From positions 604,768-668,767 of the forward strand of contig JAPWGK010000024.1 in assembly GCA_029641185.1 (NCBI GenBank): a stretch of DNA of 64,000 bases. Direction: 5' to 3'. This DNA comes from Pseudofabraea citricarpa. Taxonomy: Eukaryota > Ascomycota > Leotiomycetes > Helotiales > Dermateaceae. The notes under the pieces are model-generated. The model saw only the letters and a program-made list of their open reading frames with translations. It searched no databases and was not told where the DNA came from. The translations under genes were made by a program, and so were the position numbers. Positions 60,951 through 64,000 of the stretch are shown piece after piece (within the stretch, counting starts at the first letter, position 1; each line of letters opens with the position of its first letter).

Positions 60951-63651
60951 GTTTAATATAATAATTATAACTCTTATATAATAATAACTAGTTTATAGCC
61001 TTCTTTAAGAATACCTTAATTAAGTTTTATAATTCTTTTAGGAGATATTTCTTAATATTAACTTTTTTTTTAGCGTTTCTTTATTATTATTTAATAATAT
61101 TCTTTAGGGAGATAATAAATATTATTACTCCTTTTTATCTTACTTCTCTTCTAAATCTAAGAGTACTAATATATAAAGGTTTTTATCTTAGTAGGTTTAC
61201 TTTTTCCTACTTAGCTTTTCGTCTTACTTCTTTAATTTTTTACGTAGCTTTTTCCTTTATACGTCTAGGTTTTAACTCTTTTTTATACTTATTCTTTCTC
61301 TTTTTAAAGCTTCTAGGGATCTCTTTCTTAATTAGTTATTTTAAGTTTTTAGGGATTTCTAGAAAGATTAAAAATATATTAGGAAGTTCTTTTATTTTAT
61401 CTTTTTTTAAGATCTTAGTAATCTTAATTATTTCTTTATAGATATATAAATCTTCTTTCTTATTTATATAAAAAAAAGTAAAGCTTAGTATTTAAATTTT
61501 TAGTAGTTTCTTAGAGTCTTTTATATTAAATATAATTTTATTTTTTATTATATCTAGTAATATATTTTATAAAGATATTTATACTTTTCTAAGTATAATA
61601 TTATATCCTCTAAGTTTTATAACCTAGAAGAAGCTTAATAATTCTTATTTCTAATTAACTTTAAAACTAACTAGGATTTTATATTTAATAAAAGATACTT
61701 ATTTACTATTAAATCTAATAAGAGGTTTTAGATATTATAATTTTATTAGTTTAATCTATTTAATTTAAGATATTTATTATATAAAGAATTCGTTTATAAA
61801 ATTTCTACTAATATATTTAGTATTAATTAATATAAAGGAAAGTATTTTTATTTTTCTTATCTTATATTATAATAAAAAGGAGGTATCGTTTTCTAATCCT
61901 AGAGATAATCTAATAATATTAATTTTTAGGGGAATCTCTTCTTTTATATCTTAAGATATAATTTCTTTTAAGGCTTCTTATTTTCTAACTTAGTAATCTT
62001 TTTTAAGGATTTTATTATAATAATCTTAGTAGCCTTTTTATACGAATAATTCTTAGCTTTATATTCTTACTTATAATAATAAAAGTAAGCTTTTTCTTTT
62101 AATAATTTTTATTTCTCTTTCTTAGAAAATCTTAGTTTAGTTATCTTAGGAATAAAGTTAATTAATTTTTCCTTATTAATAGGTTTACCTAAAATAAAAG
62201 ATCTCTTAGATACGATTATTATAAATTAAGCTAATTTCTTTTAAATCTTTTTATTTTCTTAAACCTTTTAATTAACTCTCTTATATCTTACGATTATACT
62301 CTTATAATTAGGTTTATCTAGGAGTATAACTCTAAAGTCTTAAAGTTTTTTATTTACCTTTATATTAAGTTTATTAAGTTAAGATTATTCGTTTTATCTA
62401 AGTTCTCTTATAAGTTTATTAAATTTAGTAAAAAAAGTTAGAAAGAGATTATTATTCTAGTAAAGTTTCTTAACTTCTAAAAAAGTAGTTTCTCTTTTAT
62501 CTAGGTTATTATAAACGAGTTTAAGTTTATATAAAATTTTATTTATAATATTAAATTTATTTAAAGAGGATTAATATAATCTAGTTTAGATATAATTAAT
62601 TATATCTTTAAATACTCTACTACTTATATAACTAATACGGTTAGTTTCGCTTATAAAATAATCTTAGTTAACCTTAAGCTTATTCTCGATCGTATATTTC
62701 TAGTTTTTAAATTTCTTATAAGTTCCTAAAGAAAAAACAAGTAAATCTAGGAGCTTATTACTTTTATATAATTAGTTTCTATCTTCTTATATATCCTCCT
62801 AAGCGTTCGAGGTTATACTCTAATTTCTTATTAGTTAAATAATTTATTTCTTATCTTTAAGTATTTCCTAGATATATTAAATATTATAAGTATTTATACT
62901 TATTATCTTATTTAACTAGTTATTTCTATTAATTAATCTAGCGTTCTTTTATTCTAACTTTATAATCTATTACTTTCTTATTATTAACTACTTAATTAAG
63001 TTACTTATAATATTATAAACTTCTTATACTAGTTAGTTACGTTTTTATCTAGTAAGCTCGTATTTTTTATAGAATTTATTAAGTAATTAGAAGAAGCGTT
63101 CGTATTCTTTTTATCTTATTAAGATAATTTCTTTTATACTTTTAACTTCCTAGAGCTTTTTTACGTTCTTATTCTCTTTTATTATAAGTATTAAAAGTTA
63201 AGGGTATATATATCCTAAGATAATATATCTAATCTTTCTAGGTTATCTAATTATTCTTATAAGTACTTTTATAAGTTTCTTTCTAGTCTTAATTAATATA
63301 AAGATAAATATCTTATTATCTAATTCCTTCTTCTTATTATCTTTCTTAATTATAAGTTAAAGATTTATTTATACTTCTAAGTATTAAAGGTTTTAGTTCT
63401 AAGGTTTATATTCTAGTATCTCTAATATAATTTATTTTTATTCTCTTATTATAACTAGCAAGTATCTAGTACGATAATATATTATTACGCGTATTCTAGG
63501 TTTTAGGGTTTCTAGTTTATTATATATTATTACGACTTTAGTAAATCTAGGGATCTAGGTTTTTATATAATAAAGTATAAAAGTTTTATAAGTTCGTATA
63601 TATTTTTATTATTCTTATTAGGATAAAAGTAAAAGGATAATACTTAGATAA

Positions 63652-63998
63652 TATTATAATATATAAAATATAAAGTAAATAAGAGATTAATATAGCTAAT
63701 TAATAATAAAAGATCTAAGTATAAGAAGAGAAGAAGAAAGAAAAGAAAAGAAAATATAAGAAGTTAGTTATAAGTAATTCTTTTTATTATACTAGTATTT
63801 ACTTTCTAAGTATTCTTTATTATACGTATTCTTAGATAAGTAAATATATAAGGTAAGTTATATATAATTTACCTTACTTAGTAAATTTCTAGTTATATAA
63901 TTAGAGTTAATAAGTTATAATATAAGGTAAGTAAAATATATATAAGAAAAGTAAATATATAATATATATCTTAAGTAACTTATATAAGAATTATAATA
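63652..63998 (-). repeat. 5' LTR of the Gypsy element
   Basis: Ends two bases before the window edge. The last two bases (AT) are compatible with a RIP-altered start of the target-site duplicate of GTTCT seen at 57655-57659. Confidence 0.85.
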
Positions 63999-64000
63999 AT

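Larger units (their letters stand above)
57660..63998 (-). mobile_element. Ty3/Gypsy LTR retrotransposon, minus strand, RIP-inactivated, nested
   Basis: Two 347-bp direct repeats (57660-58006 and 63652-63998) flank 5.6 kb. Both begin TA and end TA, as expected of RIP-mutated TG...CA ends. A polypurine tract on the minus strand abuts the left LTR, so that one is the 3' LTR. The interior, read on the minus strand, shows reverse transcriptase at about 60,150-60,900: RFYINYKKLNVIIKKNKYPL, LLKLDIRYAFNKI, FRLTNKP, and YINNIYIY in place of Y-DD. RNase H ends at about 59,630-59,750 (FNF-IVYRLGK-NKKADIL). Integrase lies further left and gag to the right. Stops are frequent. It sits inside the right arm of the inverted repeat, hence is the younger insertion. 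Confidence 0.9.
35826..64000. other. AT-rich, RIP-mutated repeat isochore
   Basis: 28 kb in which CpA and TpG are nearly absent while TpA is extremely common; remaining C is mostly in CpT, CpC or CpG and remaining G mostly after A. That is the signature of RIP (CpA to TpA on either strand). Rare survivors are near 36416, 37799, 45918, 58680, 60481 and 62736. Stops saturate all frames, so no gene is called. The stretches 38,042-43,700 and 61,000-63,600 contain decayed sequence I cannot assign with certainty beyond their position upstream of the two Gypsy pol regions. Confidence 0.95.

Noticed and set aside
35826..64000. CRISPR-like or satellite arrays suggested by recurring TATAA/AATAAG words
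   Set aside because: Recurrence is due to extreme base composition after RIP; no regular spacing. CRISPR is not expected in a fungal nuclear genome.

Overview
The window comes from a filamentous ascomycete (Pezizomycotina). Genes carry short GT-AG introns of about 48-200 nt, often with CTRAY/TACTAAC-type branch points. The families are fungal (HeLo-like domain, Zn2Cys6 regulator, MIC60, Sac1, Rab5). The right-hand 28 kb is an AT isochore with the dinucleotide signature of repeat-induced point mutation (RIP). A leotiomycete is my guess from gene style and the large AT isochore; the sequence does not prove it.

Gene-rich part (1-35.65 kb), 13 gene models. In order: a HeLo-like protein running off the left edge (-); a GH79 glycosidase with a predicted membrane anchor (-); a small secreted double-psi beta-barrel protein (+); an anion:cation-symporter MFS permease (-); a TauD/Jlp1-type dioxygenase (-); a secreted arylsulfatase (-); a 14-TM DHA2-type MFS transporter (+); SAC1 phosphoinositide phosphatase (-) sharing a 358-bp promoter with a Rab5 GTPase (+); mitochondrial MIC60 (+); an unrecognised coiled-coil plus Ser-rich protein (+); a DEDDh 3'-5' exonuclease (+); a Zn2Cys6 transcription factor (-); a trypsin-fold protease-like protein (-). 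I rebuilt the exons by hand. Junction phases add up to complete open frames for all full models; ambiguous junctions are flagged.

The permease, dioxygenase and arylsulfatase (7.5-14.7 kb) together look like an organic-sulfur scavenging group. The intergenic space upstream of the dioxygenase has an exact match to the ascomycete CYS3/MetR operator consensus. SAC1 and Rab5 are conserved membrane-traffic genes. The left end and the last gene before the isochore are more accessory in character.

Repeat part (about 35.7-64 kb). A GC-rich palindromic block (35,694-35,825) marks an abrupt switch to DNA almost free of CpA and TpG. Inside are a ~1.9-kb element with ~304-bp terminal inverted repeats, a decayed plus-strand Ty3/Gypsy pol, an inverted repeat with 5.44-kb arms (45,798-51,234 and 52,223-57,659) around a 988-bp spacer, and a nearly complete minus-strand Ty3/Gypsy element (57,660-63,998) with 347-bp LTRs and a polypurine tract, inserted into the right arm. 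No intact gene is visible there. No tRNA, rRNA or CRISPR array was recognised.
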